A DNA stretch of 64,000 nucleotides from assembly GCF_030272615.1 (NCBI RefSeq), contig NC_081409.1, positions 240,890,332 to 240,954,331 of the forward strand. Direction: 5' to 3'. Below are positions 23,590-34,930 of this stretch, one piece after another. Under the pieces are notes generated by a model. It was not told where the DNA came from. It worked only from the letters and a program-made list of their open reading frames with translations, and did no database searches. This stretch comes from Cryptomeria japonica. Lineage: Eukaryota > Streptophyta > Pinopsida > Cupressales > Cupressaceae. The stretch's first letter is position 1. Each line of letters begins with the position of its first letter. The translations under genes and the position numbers were made by a program.

Positions 23590-25449
23590 GTGATTATTTC
23601 AATGTTGTTGGAATTCCCAAAGGACAAAGTCAATAGGTGATTATTGGTTTAGGAAGATATGCTTTGTTGATCTTACCACTATTGTTTGTTCGTTGGGATA
23701 AAGCGTCTCTTTGTTGAAAGGCACGTCTTTGTAGAGTTTCACTATCAAATTTTGTACCGCAGCCACATAAGTAGTGACAAAAATGATGTAAGAATGTCCT
23801 ATGTTTCAATAAGATCTTGCGATTGATATACAAGAATATTATCCTTTTCTTAGTAGCTTTATAACTAGGTTTTCTTTTCTTAAGGTGATACTTAAAAGTC
23901 ATATAAGAATTTGACAATTCACAAGTTTGTTTGATTCCAAAGTTGGTGCGATTTCGGTTTTGATATAACCTAGGTTCAAAATAGGAAAGATATATCCAAG
24001 ATTAAGAACCTAGTATAGATTTGATCAAGCTGCGTGATAGAGGATTTGATTATCCTAATGAGAAACTTGACAAAGATGTTGATTTTTGCACTTAAGATAG
24101 TTGAATCGATAGCTTGTTAAATGTTGATGTTTATAGAAACTTTTGAGTATAACTTGTTGGATTAGTAACCTATTTGTTTGAGATAGTTTGAAAAGTATGT
24201 GATGGTTTAGAGATAAAACCTACTTCAAGAATTATTTTGTTGTTGATGTTTTGATACTTTGATTTTGGTTTGGTGTTTCAAGTGTTGAAAAGATTTTGTA
24301 TTACCCTTTTTTTATCAAACTTTTTCAGAAATTTGTTGGATTTTTGCTCGCTTGTAGATGATAATTTTCTTCAATTTTTGACCATTTGGAACATGTTACA
24401 GACATAGAAGACACAGTGTTTAATAAACAAAATGCACAAGCAAGTACAATCCCTATGGCAGGCTGAGACAATAGTTGTTGAATCTCACGTGGAGTTTCCC
24501 CCGAGGCTACGCTATTCAAAGCGGATATTTAGATGCTTGAACCCACTAGCTCCACCCTCGGCACTCACTTATTTGGGGCATCCAAGCACCAATTTCCATG
24601 AAATCTCCCCATGGTAAACTTTATATCTCTACTAGGAACCGTATGTATGTGAGCCGCTTCAGAGGTTCGACCTCCTACACCAACAACTAGAAGGATTTTG
24701 GCAACTAGTACTAGTGGTTTTTAGTAAAGGCTTATGGTCATGTGGCCATACATGCGGCACTTTCAGCTCTATAAATACGGAAGGTTCCTAGCCTATAGAG
24801 GTTATGCTCCATAGGGTTTATGGGGAAACATAGTGTCGGTATGAACTTATTAGCACATGTTGTTTGGGACTTTCGTCATAAACACGATTTATTTATAGTG
24901 GATTGGAAGGACTCGGTATTAGCCCGTTTCCACTTTAGGTCGTTCCCCTCTCACTGGCCCCCTCAAGGCAGCTTGGGAAGGCAGACCCTCTAAAAGGATT
25001 TTAATTGCTTGAAAGTAAAGAAAGCATAAAAGAGTGGGTTTGGCTTTTTGGTCACCCAATTAAGGGGAGAGCATATACCTACCACTTTCAAGACATAGAA
25101 TACAAGTGTTCTTTTTAACTTTTTCAAAGCAATTATTGGCTAAGTCCTATTTGGAGATGTTGCTCCAACAAGCATGGTGTTCATTTTAGCCCTGTTAAAA
25201 GTCTATGTGCAACTATTTTAGAGAAAATACCAAAAATGCAAGTTGCATGATGTCAATTCATCCTCTTAGTTAAACTAGATGAATAAGATATGATATATTA
25301 CTTCCCAAATGAAGACTTTTAATTAGCTGGATGATAAAATGCATAAAATTTTCCTTAAATGTCATCCTACACATACATGTTAGTAATCTGAAAAATCTAA
25401 TTTCTTGGACATTCGGACTTGCAAGAAAATTTTGTCAGTTTTATAAACA
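23590..25449 (-). other. E2 5' leader
   Basis: Noncoding region between array A and gag. At 24890-25170 it shares an ordered set of short blocks with the E3 leader at 53480-53760 (TTTATAGTGG, GGTCGTTCCCCTC, AGGCAGACC). No gene recognised. Confidence 0.6.
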
Positions 25450-25770
25450 GAAGCGCTAACCTAACATATGTGCTATCTTTCTATTCAAAAGTGCTAAACT
25501 GCAGATCAAAAGCGCTAACTTAGACTACAAAAGCGCTACTCTGTGGATACAAAAACGTGATTTCTTTGACATATGCGCTAACCTATGATGCAAAAGCACG
25601 AACCTGTGATGCAAATGCGCTGAATTTAAGACAAAAGCGCTAACCTATATGACATATACGCTAACCTATGATGCAAATGCGTAGTTTTTCAGACAAAAGT
25701 GCTAACCTGTATGACATATGCGCTAACCTATGATGCAAATGCGCTAACCTATCGAACAAAAGCATTGTCA
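25450..25770 (-). repeat. Short-period array A (GCGCTAACCTATG-like on plus), about 16 units
   Basis: GCGCT/GTGCT-type cores occur at about 25453, 25470, 25491, 25512, 25533, 25555, 25575, 25596, 25617, 25637, 25658, 25679, 25699, 25720, 25741 and 25762, a 20-21 bp period. Read on the minus strand the unit is GGTTAGCGCATATG. This is the same sense, relative to the gag-pol transcript, as array B has relative to the antisense frame. The array starts about 85 bp downstream of the primer site. Confidence 0.9.
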
Positions 25771-25853
25771 GAATTCACACATGCGTGAATCTACATTACA
25801 AAATGCATTAATTTAACTTTTTACGAGATTTTTAAAGGTATATGTGAGGTCCA

Positions 25854-25871
25854 GCCCCACGCTAGGGGCCA
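25854..25871 (-). promoter_or_regulatory. E2 primer binding site, lysine tRNA-like
   Basis: Minus-strand TGGCCCCTAGCGTGGGGC lies three bases inside the LTR edge. It matches the general form of a tRNA-Lys primer site (TGGCGCCCAACGTGGGGC) at 15 of 18 bases. The comparison is from memory of that site. Confidence 0.6.
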
Positions 25872-25874
25872 AAA

Positions 25875-27168
25875 TGTGTGATCTTGAATTTCATCCTTAG
25901 AATGTTACCTGTAATAAAGTTAGTTTCACAAAATACAATGGAAATACATACAGGAAATCCAAAATCCACCAATGAAACTACATGAAATACATACTAAAGT
26001 AAAACATTATTTTACCTTCATGGCTTATGTCTCATTGTGTCCTAACTCCACTGTTCCTTGTTGCATATGGTGTGCTCTCAGACAATGCATTGTTGGCTTC
26101 CAAGATGGCATATGAAGAATGGACTGATAACTTGTAGTTAACTGACACTATGATATGCAAATACTACATGATTATGCTAAAATGATTATACTATGATGCT
26201 ATATGATAATTGCTATATTGTTATTTGCTTCAAAAACTCACTGATGCATAAGATTTGCTTGCAAAATGCACTTGCAGTCTCTTGAAGTCTAACTTGAAGA
26301 TTCTTGAAGATTAACTCTCTCAACTAAAGCTCTTGATTTTATAGACTTTGAGAGGATAAGATGATATGGTTCAAATCAACGATCCTGATCAGATCTGCAA
26401 ATTTGAATGGCTATGAGAAAAAGTCAAGGTTAAGAGAAAGGGGGAAGGAGAAGACAAGTGTCACTCATCTCACCTTGACTGGGTTGTTGACTGAGGGGAT
26501 CTAGGGATGGTTGGAGGAAATTTACGCATGAGAGGACAAGTGGACACAAGTCCTTCCTAAGATGTAGGGAGTGTTGGAGAGAATATAAGAAATGGTTATG
26601 AAATATGTGTACGTACACAATTTTCATTAAGTTTGGAAGTTGGAGATAAATGATAAATTAATATTTAAGAAATATTAATTTCCTTAGCCACATGTTTGAT
26701 GAGTTGGCAAAGGGAAGATGAAGTGGAGATGGAAGAATGAGTTGGATAAGGGATTAAATAATTTTGAGAATTATTTAATATTTGAGACTATAGGATAGGA
26801 GAATAACCATTAAATATTGGATATTAATTGTTTGGAGGAGATAATTAAATATTAGATATTTAATTAACTTGGTTAGAGGAATAATTAAATATTAGATATT
26901 TAATTAATTGGAAGAATAAGATAATTAAATATTAGATATTTAATTAATTGGAAGAATAAGATAATTAAATATTAGATATTTAATTAATTAGAGGAATAAA
27001 ATAGATGAATTAATTAATAAAATATTAATTAATAGAGAGACATGAAAATGAATTAAATAAATTAATCTTTTCAAATTAACTATTTAATAGAAGAATAAAT
27101 ATTAGATAAATATTAAATAAATATAGAATATTTATTTAATTGCTCATAGCCAATTTTAGGTGTATACA
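25875..27168 (-). repeat. E2 5' LTR
   Basis: Starts TGTGTGATCTTG on the plus strand and ends GTGTATACA. It aligns with 9699-10899 and carries extra tandem units of about 35 bp at 26812-27000. Confidence 0.92.
26337..26344 (-). promoter_or_regulatory. TATA box in E2 5' LTR
   Basis: Minus-strand CTATAAAA, conserved in both LTRs (also 10161-10168). It lies about 460 bp before the LTR inner edge and is the likely promoter for the gag-pol RNA. Confidence 0.6.
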
Positions 27169-27173
27169 GTTTG
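27169..27173. repeat. Target site duplication of E2, right copy
   Basis: GTTTG, identical to 9694-9698. Copia LTR sequence resumes here and aligns with the 3' LTR from about 33070. Confidence 0.9.
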
Positions 27174-27417
27174 ATGTTTTGGTTAAATGGTATATGAGTT
27201 TCAAATCTGTTACACTGTTATATTGGTATTCTAGTTAACCGGTAAACTTGACAGTGGAGTTGCAGTTTATGGTACAGTGTTTAGACCGGTTAGTTCAGTG
27301 ATTGATTTATGAGTAGGGTTTGAGTTTGGTGAAAGTTTAGTTTGTTTTCTATCTATTGATTCACCCCCCCCCCCCCCTCTCAGTAGTTGACCAAATCCTT
27401 ATTGATTCATCATATCA
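27169..27417 (+). repeat. Copia 5' LTR, second part
   Basis: Matches about 33068-33311. A 14-base C run at 27364-27377 replaces a shorter C run in the 3' LTR. The edge is near CATATCA, followed by TTAGAGCATTTC, where a degraded initiator-Met tRNA primer site is expected. Confidence 0.8.
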
Positions 27418-27480
27418 TTAGAGCATTTCAGGTCCTCTTGTGTCCAAGCCTAACAGCTTGAGGTAAAGATCTAGAAGAAC

Positions 27481-28396
27481 ATGATGAAGAAAGAAGGTCC
27501 GAAGTTCAATAGGAAAAATTACAGAATCTGGAGTGATAGGATGAAGATCGGTATCAAAAGCTTAGGAAGTCAATATTGGGAACATGTTGTTACTAAATAT
27601 AACTTGCCTAGTGTGATTTTCTCAGATGATCAAAAGATGGAGCAACAGGAGAATAATCAAGCATTGGAGACCATTATCAGTTCCTTGTCCAATTCAGAGT
27701 ATGTTGATGTCCATGGTTTGGAGACTTCTTTTGAAGTGTGGAAGAAACTTGAGGATATCTATAGCGGTGATGAGCATGTGAATATTTCCAAAGAGGAGAG
27801 TTTGAGAGGTAAATTTGATGACATGCAGATGGCTAAAGGTGAGAATATTCAACAGTATGGTTAGAGGATCAAGGAGATAGTCTGTGAGATCAAAAGTATA
27901 GGTGGTATAGTGGAGGATACCATAGTGGTTAGCAAGGTGTTGAGAACCCTTCTACCGGTCTACGCTATCTGAGTTGCAGCCATTCAGGAACTCAAGTCTA
28001 TTTGATAAACCAAAGGTAACTCTTGACTCCATCATTGGTAAATTAACTGCATTTAAATTTAATGGTTATGATGGAAGTGTTCAAAAATTAAAATATGCAT
28101 TTAGAGCTTCAGTTTCTAACCCACCAGTAAGGAAAAGAAGAGAAGCCAATCAGAGTCATGAGTCCAGATCCAGTAGAGAAGTTGATGATGAAGATAGTCT
28201 GATTGAGCTTGAAGCATTACTGGCCAAGCAGTTACCCAGAGGTCCCGGTAAGTACAGAGGTAAATTATCATTGAAGTGTTTTGCATGTAACTAGATTAGA
28301 CATATTTTTGCTAACTGTCCAAATGGAGATAATGAGCAAAAACGTGAGAAGTATAAGAAATACCAAGCCAAAGGCAAAAGAGATTGTCTCATTGCA
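27481..28396 (+). pseudogene. Copia gag
   Basis: Starts MMKKEGPKFNRKNYRIWSDR, the usual opening of plant copia gags. The UBN2-type region follows (SLSNSEYVDVHGLETSFEVW). A zinc knuckle lies at about 28277-28320 with Cys, Cys, His and Cys ligands (CFACN, then IRHIFANC), but a TAG falls inside it where Gly or another residue should be. The frame also stops at 27862-27864 and shifts by one near 27970. Confidence 0.85.
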
Positions 28397-29744
28397 GTGG
28401 ATGGAGGAATCACTGATGAGGAGTATGAAGAAGATGCAAATGAGGACATTGTCTTTATTGCCATTAAAGAAGAGACAACAGATCAGAAGGCATTAGTCTC
28501 TCGCATGGATAGTTCTGATGATTGGATTATAGACAGTGGTTGTTCACAGCACATGACCGGTGACCGCAGTAAGTTTCTTACTTTGAAGGAATTTGATGGA
28601 GGTGTTGTGATATTTGGAAATGACTCACCTTGCATGGTAAAAGGAAAGGGAACCATCTCTCTTAATGGAAAGAGTAGTGTAGATGATGTCTACTGGGTTG
28701 AAGGATTGAAATACAATCTTTTGAGTGTTGCTCAACTCAATGACAGAGGTTATCCATTGGAATTCAAGAATGGAATGTGCAAAATATATGGAAGAAAAGG
28801 TAAACTGATTGCAACCAGAAAGCAGACAAAAGGTAACTTGTTTCACCTAAATTCTAAAGTCAACAATTGTTTAATTGCAAAAGTAGAAGATAGTTGGATT
28901 TGGCATTGAATATTTTGTCATGTAAATTTTGATAACATTGTAAAAGTCAGTAAGTTCAAATCAGTAAGAGGTTTGCCTCAATTGAACAAACCAGTGAATT
29001 CTATATGTAAGGAATGTCAGTTAGGGAAGATGACATCCTCAACTTTTAAGAGAAAATATTTCTCAGCAAAACATTTGCTAGATTTGGTTCATACAGACCT
29101 TTGTGGACCAATAAGGACTAGGAGTATTCTATGTGATTGGTATTTTATGATCTTCACTAATGGTTGCTCAAGAATGATGTGGGTCACATTCTTGAAGGAT
29201 AAAACATAAGCCTATAGCAAGTTTAAGGCATTCAGAGCCTTAGTTGAAAAAGAAAGTGGAAGAAAGCTTTAGTGCTTAAGAACTGATCAAGGTGGTGAAT
29301 TTACTTCAGAGGAATTCACTAGATACTGTGAAGACAATGGAATTAAGAGGTAGCTTTCTGCACCTAGGACACCACAGCAAAATGGTATTGCAGAGAGGAA
29401 TGACCGATTAGTTGTTGAAGCTGCTAGGACTATGCTAATACAAGGAGGTGTTGCTAAGAATTTTTGGAGAGAAGCTGTCAGCATAGTTGTCTACACAATG
29501 AACCGTATATTGGTTAAAAGAGGTAAGAATAAAACTCCTTATGAATACTGGTATGGTAAGATCACCAAATGCCAGTTACTTTAAGATTTTTGGTAGTAGA
29601 TGTTTTATCAAGAGAGGTTACTATGTTGGCAAGTTTGATGCTAAGAGTGATAAAGGCATATTTCTTGGTTACTCCACCAAGAGCAGAGCCTACAAATGTT
29701 ACAACAACCGGGCAAAGAAGATCATTGAAAGTGTTAATGTCTGA
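28397..29744 (+). pseudogene. Copia protease and integrase
   Basis: Protease: WIIDSGCSQHMTGD at about 28525, with the DSG active site intact. Integrase: the pre-integrase region (SWIWH) is followed by CKECQLGKM for the zinc-binding domain. The core follows with VHTDLCGP (first Asp), RTDQGGEF (second Asp) and QNGIAERND (Glu). Stops at 28907, 29207, 29270 and 29352, and a frameshift at about 29550, break it. The C-terminal part continues as SYFKIFGSRCFIKRG. Confidence 0.87.
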
Positions 29745-31594
29745 GTGGATGAGTGTCTTGAAGATTCAAGAGAAACAAGTGAGGAGAAGAAGGAAGATGA
29801 GCTTTACATTTTGATTTTTGAACCAGAACCGGTGAAGCCAGAAGTTGGTGAAATGAATACTGCAGCACCAGTTCAACCTGAACAGGCAGATTTTATAGAA
29901 GATGAAGATAGTGAGGAAGAAGAACCTAAAGATCATGATCATGTTATTCCAAGGTATGTTAGACTCAATAATAATCTTGATCAGATCATTGGAGATAAAG
30001 ATGTTGGTGTGTTAACCAGAAGAAAAATTAGAGAGAATTATTGTATGATCTCCACTATTGAGCCTAGAACAACAAAGGAAGCTATTGGAGATGATCACTA
30101 AATCAAGGCTATGGAAGAAGAGCTTGACTAGATTGAGAAGAATAATACATGGACCCTAGTACCCAGATCGGTGAACAAAAATGTAATAGGTACTAAATGG
30201 GTATTCAGGAATAAACTGAATGAAGATGGAGTAGTAGTCAAAAACAAAGCTAGACTGGTATGCAAAGGTTATGCACGGGAAGAAGGTGAAGACTATGGTG
30301 AGACATTTACACCATTTGCTATATTGGAAGGTGTTAGGACTCTACTTGCATTTGCAGCATAAAGAGGATTCAAATTATATCAGATGGATGTGAAGTCAGC
30401 GTTTCTAAATGGAATATTGGAAGAGGAAGTCTACATTGAACAACAAGATGGTTATGCTTTGACCGAAGCAAAGGATATGGTGTGAAAACTACGCAAGGCA
30501 CTATATGGTTTGAAGCAAACACCAAGGGCATGGTATGAAAGACTACATTCTCACTTCGTGAAGATAGGTTTTCAGAGAACCAGTGAAGACAACAATATAT
30601 ATCTCAAGACTAAAGGAGATAAGATATTGGTTAGTGAGGTATTTGTGGATGATATTATTTTTGAGGCAATGATGACATGTGTGATGACTTTGCAAATGAG
30701 ATGAAAAGTGAATTTAAGATGTCTCTGGTAGGAGAGATAAAATTCTTTATAGGTTTGGAAATTCAACAGATGAGGAATGGTATTTTTATCACACAGTCCA
30801 AATATGTGAAATTTGTATTGAAGACATTTGGAATGGGAGACTGTAAACCAGTTGGAACGACAATGGTTATAGGTTGTAAATTGTATAAGGAGGATGATTC
30901 TACATCAGTTGATGAAAAGGAGTATAGGTCTATGATAGGGAAACTACATGATGTTATTCACAGCAGACTGGATATTGCTCATGTAGTTGGATTAGTTGCT
31001 AGATTTCAGAAAAGCCCGAAGGAGACACACATGGTAGAAAATAAAAGGATATTTAGATATCTGAAAGACACTATTGACTATGGATTATGGTATCCATATG
31101 CAGGTAACTTTGATTTGAAAGTTTATACAGATGCAGACTGTGCAGGAAATGTTGATGACAAGAAGAGTACAACCAGAGGTGCATTCTTTCTTAGAGGAAA
31201 GCTTGTATCTTGGAGCAGAAAGAAGCAGAGTTGCATATCACAATCAATGGTTGAAGTTGAATATGTTGCAGCGTATATGAATTGTAACCAAGAAATCTGG
31301 ATGAAGCACATTCTGGAAGGTTTCAAGATGAAAATCTCATAACCGGTAAGGATTTTCTGTGATAACACCAGTGCAATAAACATTTCAAATAACTTGATGT
31401 TTCATGCTAGAACCAAGCATATTGATCTAAAATATCATTTCTTGAGAGAGAAAGTGCAGAGTAAAGATGTGTCATTGGAGCATGTATCTACTAAGGAACA
31501 ACTTGCAGATATCTTTACTAAACCTTTGCCTAAGGCTACTTTTGAGTATCTTAGAGGTCAGCTAGGGGTTGTTCCCCTACATGAGGTCAATTAA
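29745..31594 (+). pseudogene. Copia reverse transcriptase and RNase H
   Basis: An acidic linker leads into NVIGTKWVFRNKLNEDGVV. The polymerase motifs are [27 protein letters not shown] and the active site VFVDDIIF at about 30645. RNase H runs from LKVYTDADCAGNVDDKKST to KHIDLKYHFLREKV and LADIFTKPLP. Single stops (30103, 30130, 30361, 30483) and a frameshift at about 30665 inactivate it. The final frame ends at 31594. The clade is unclear, Tork- or SIRE-like by eye. Confidence 0.88.
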
Positions 31595-31928
31595 GAAGAT
31601 GTGGAAGACATCGATCCCAAAGCTTATTAAAGATCTTGAAGCAGGATTGGTGTAGAGTGGAGCTACTCCATAGGGGGAACAACTAGTTGCAGATCGGTGA
31701 AGCTTGGAGTGGTTTACCAGCCGATATTGGTATTCACTTTGGCATTGTTTTCAAAGGGGGAGAATAACTGCAGCCAGTTACCATCTAAAGACATTGAGAC
31801 TCAGTTGATGGAGACTACATGGAAAGATGTAAACTAGGATTCATATACCTATGTATGTGCATTACTCTCTATCATCACAATCAAAGGGTATTGATATTTG
31901 TATTGCCATCAATGCCAAAGAGGGAGAT
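31595..31928 (+). other. Copia 3' untranslated region with polypurine tracts
   Basis: No gene. AAAGAGGGAGAT at 31917-31928 abuts the 3' LTR and is the likely plus-strand primer. A second purine tract, CAAAGGGGGAGAA, lies at about 31751. Confidence 0.75.
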
Positions 31929-33311
31929 TGTTGGCATTGCATGAAGATTGTATTGATGAAGTATAAGTGTTATCATTGACATCAATTGTAACCAATAATG
32001 GAGTTGTATTGCAATAGGTAGTGATGCAGTAATGCAACCAGTAGTTGAGCAGTGAAGGAAATCGGTATTACTATTGAAGCAGAGAGATCAATCGGTAACC
32101 CTAACATGTTGATATGTTGAACCCTAACTGATGGAGCATGGTGAATCAGTCGGGTTGATCTATGATTGAATGGTGATCGGAGATGATTATTCCATGTATG
32201 CACGATGCACATGATGAGTTTCAACGTGGTTTTGGCATGTAGAGATAATTGTTTTATCTTGGGAATGAGCGAGTACATTGCATAAAGTGGAAACCGCATG
32301 ATGAGTTACAGGATCTAATGTGTGATGATCCAGGAGTAGTTGAGGTTGTTAGAACAATGTGTAGATGATTACTCAATGGTCATGTTTGAACCGATTTGTT
32401 TTGTGATGTGTTACTGACCTATTGTTTTGCTTATAAGGTCCATGAGTTTTTTTGTAATAGAGTTGGCAATTTTGGTTAAGTGTGTCAGTGTGATTGATTA
32501 CTGAACCAAGAGTATCTACAGAATGTGTAAAGGTAGATAGGAACATAAAAGGATCCGATCAAGCAGAGTAGTGCTATTACTAGATCAACAAAGACCTTGT
32601 TGTTCTCTAACAATTACAATAGTTAAATCCCTTAACCAGGTAAGCTTTAACAGACTTGGTGCTTTCTAAATCCTCTAACCAAGTGATCCATTAGCTTGGA
32701 TTTGAAATCCTCTATTGAGGTTACTCCTAATAGGGTATTGCCTTTAACAGGGTATTATAGTCAATCCCTTATACGGGTGATCCTTAACCGGATCTGTTCC
32801 TAACAGGACATTTTTATAAAGCTTCTAACAAGGCTTGGCTCCTAACAGGGCAAACTTCAGAAGAGTTCATAATACTTATGGGTATTCATCTCCACCGTGG
32901 TTTTTCCCATTTGGGTTTCCACGTCAAAAATCATTGTGTCAAGTGGTGAATGGTTTTGTGGTTATGTTTTGATATATTTAATCCATTTAACTGGTAAAGC
33001 CACTTAGATATGTTTAGATAATCGGAAGTGATTTGAAATGTGCTATTACTAATGTTAGTAAAGTGGTTTTATTTTTTGGTTAAATGTTATATGAGTTTTA
33101 GATCTGTTACACCGTTATATTAGTATTCTAGTTAACCAGTAAACTTGACAGTGCAGTTGCAGTTTATGGTACAGTGTTTAAACTGGTTAGTTTAGTGATT
33201 GATTTATGAGTTGGGTTTGAATTTGGTGAAAGTTTAGTTTGTTTTCTATCTACCAATTCACACCCCCCCTCTCAGTAGTTGACTGGATCCTTATTGATTC
33301 ATCATATCATC
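31929..33311 (+). repeat. Copia 3' LTR
   Basis: Starts TGTTGGCATTGCATGAAG like 8520 and ends near ATATCATCA. It is uninterrupted, so it shows the state of the 5' LTR before E2 inserted. Confidence 0.88.
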
Positions 33312-33312
33312 A

Positions 33313-34917
33313 ATCCCAATATACAACTTAAAACATAGGAAACACTTATCAATCATAGAACTAAAAGAGCTGTTATTTTAGCTCATCACCTGTCATAGTA
33401 GCTTCCTTGTACACCTCAAGCAAGTCATTTGCAATCCAACTAATTTTATCCTTATAGAATTCAATGGTAAGCCCATCTGGCCCAAGGACCTTATCATTAT
33501 GCAGGGAGTTGATGGCTCTTTTGATTTCCTCAACCAAGACCGATCTACTAAGAGTTTAGCCTTCTTCAAGCGATAGAATCTTGGGGACAAGAGACTGACA
33601 CTTGTCTCTAGGAAGAATGGATGAAGGAGAATCTTCTGAGAAGAAAAGAATCTAGTAGAAGCTAAGGAATTATGCCATGATATCTTCTTCTTTAGAGACT
33701 TCCCTGCCATCCACCCACAACTTGTCTATCTTCTCTCTGATCTGCTTCTACTTCAGTGAGTTGAAGAAGAACTTAGACCCTTTATCTCCTTGAGACAGCT
33801 ACTGCATCCTAGACCTAGTCCTGGCTCTAATGGCTCTTACATGTTGCATTCTTCTAAGCTTATCTCTAGCCACCACCACCAAGTGAGTAAGATGTGAATT
33901 GTTGGGATCATTTTGAATGTCCTCCTCTGCCTTATATAGATTAGAAGAGAGGATAAGCTCCACCTGTCTAGCATCCTTGACCTTCTTCTTGCCAATGGTA
34001 CTAAGAACCTTCAGCCAACTAGACACTGAGGTGTTCCACCTAGCAATATTAGAAATAGCTTGAGAATTCCAATTATTGAACAATCTCACAATATGGATAC
34101 CAGCCAAAACATCTTGATCTTGTAGTAATTAAGTGTTAAGATTGAATTTGCCACCACCTTTGCTGCCAACCTTGATAGAGCTCCTAAAGACAATAAATGG
34201 GGTGGTGGTCAGATAGGGAAGATGGCCTCACAACCACCGAGCACCCTTGCTGATCTGAGACAAAGGAAAAGGCATCCCTATTGGCATAAAATCTATCCAA
34301 TCTAGAGAAAATATTGCTCCCACCTTTTTGGTAATTGCACCAGGTAAACTAGATTCCTTTGTAAGATTGTTTTAAGCCATCCAAGGGGTCAAAGATTCTC
34401 TCAATACCTTTCATTCTTTCCCAATGTATCCTCTCTCCCCCTCTCCATTCAACATTGTCTCCTCCTATATTATCATCCTTGTTTTCAACCATGTTAAAAT
34501 CTCCCCTCAAGATCCACAGGATATCTAGTAGGGATGCAAGTCATTGCTAGAGGTCAAATCTATCCTATAGTCATTAGGAGCATACACAGTGAAAATCCCA
34601 AAGGTGGAATCACCATCCCTAAAGGTGACCCATACAACCCTATTGCAGGGGGAGATCCCTGAGTAAAGGATAGAATTTCTCCACTTGGGGTTGATAAGAA
34701 TAGCAGCCCCCCCCCCTTTGCCTTTCTCATGCTTAGTGCAAAATCTGAGAGCATCTCTCTACACAAAATTAAGATTGATCTCCAATGAGAAGCTAATGGC
34801 TTTAACTTCTTGCAACAAGGAAAAGTCCAAATCCTTGTCTTGGTTAAACATCCTTCTCACCACATATTTCCTATTGGGGGACTCCAACCCTCGGATATTC
34901 CAAGATAAGCACTTCAT
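33313..34917 (-). pseudogene. LINE-A ORF2 (endonuclease and start of reverse transcriptase), decayed
   Basis: ORF2 of plant L1 elements nicks DNA and primes cDNA from the nick. It starts at the ATG at 34915-34917, giving MKCLSWNIRGLESPNRKYVV, the usual endonuclease opening. LLQEVK follows, with its catalytic Glu. The reverse transcriptase starts near 33510 with VLGPDGLTIEFYKDKISW, close to the family's APGPDGF box. Downstream, at the left end, the match fades and the copia element follows. Many stops and frame changes occur. The catalytic YADD/FADD part is missing from the window. Confidence 0.8.
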
Positions 34918-34930
34918 GGTAACCAATCAA

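Larger units (their letters stand above)
9699..27168 (-). mobile_element. E2: Ty3/gypsy Tat-lineage retrotransposon
   Basis: Complete minus-strand element with TG...CA outer ends, LTRs of 1201 and 1294 bp and 5-bp target duplications. Order on the minus strand: 5' LTR (25875-27168), primer site, repeat array and leader, gag (23589), protease, G-patch-like segment, reverse transcriptase, two RNase H domains, integrase. An antisense plant mobile domain frame and a second repeat array follow, then the polypurine tract and the 3' LTR. Tandem RNase H domains, the NKACPKDDFPLP box and an antisense extra frame after pol match the Tat group. Stops in most genes make it non-autonomous now. Confidence 0.92.
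8520..33311 (+). mobile_element. Ty1/copia retrotransposon, split by E2
   Basis: Plus-strand element with matching LTRs. The 5' LTR is 8520-9698 continued at 27169-~27417. The 3' LTR is 31929-~33311. Inner parts are gag (27481), protease, integrase, then reverse transcriptase and RNase H, ending at 31594. The order integrase before reverse transcriptase defines copia. A polypurine tract AAAGAGGGAGAT abuts the 3' LTR. Target duplications are weak: GTCCT at 8515-8519 against ATCCC after 33311. Stops and frameshifts are scattered, so it is defective. It carries the 17.5-kb E2 inside its 5' LTR. Confidence 0.88.

Noticed and set aside
23154-23593. Plus-strand open frames with hydrophobic runs
   Set aside because: Antisense of the charged gag region of E2; Lys/Glu codons read backwards give Phe/Leu/Ser.
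27364-27377. 14-base C run (and a 15-base G run at 35796-35810) as functional quadruplex sites
   Set aside because: Simple homopolymer runs are common slippage products and length may be uncertain; no further support.
8515-33316. Firm target duplication for the copia element
   Set aside because: GTCCT against ATCCC needs two changes. It is possible but too weak to assert.
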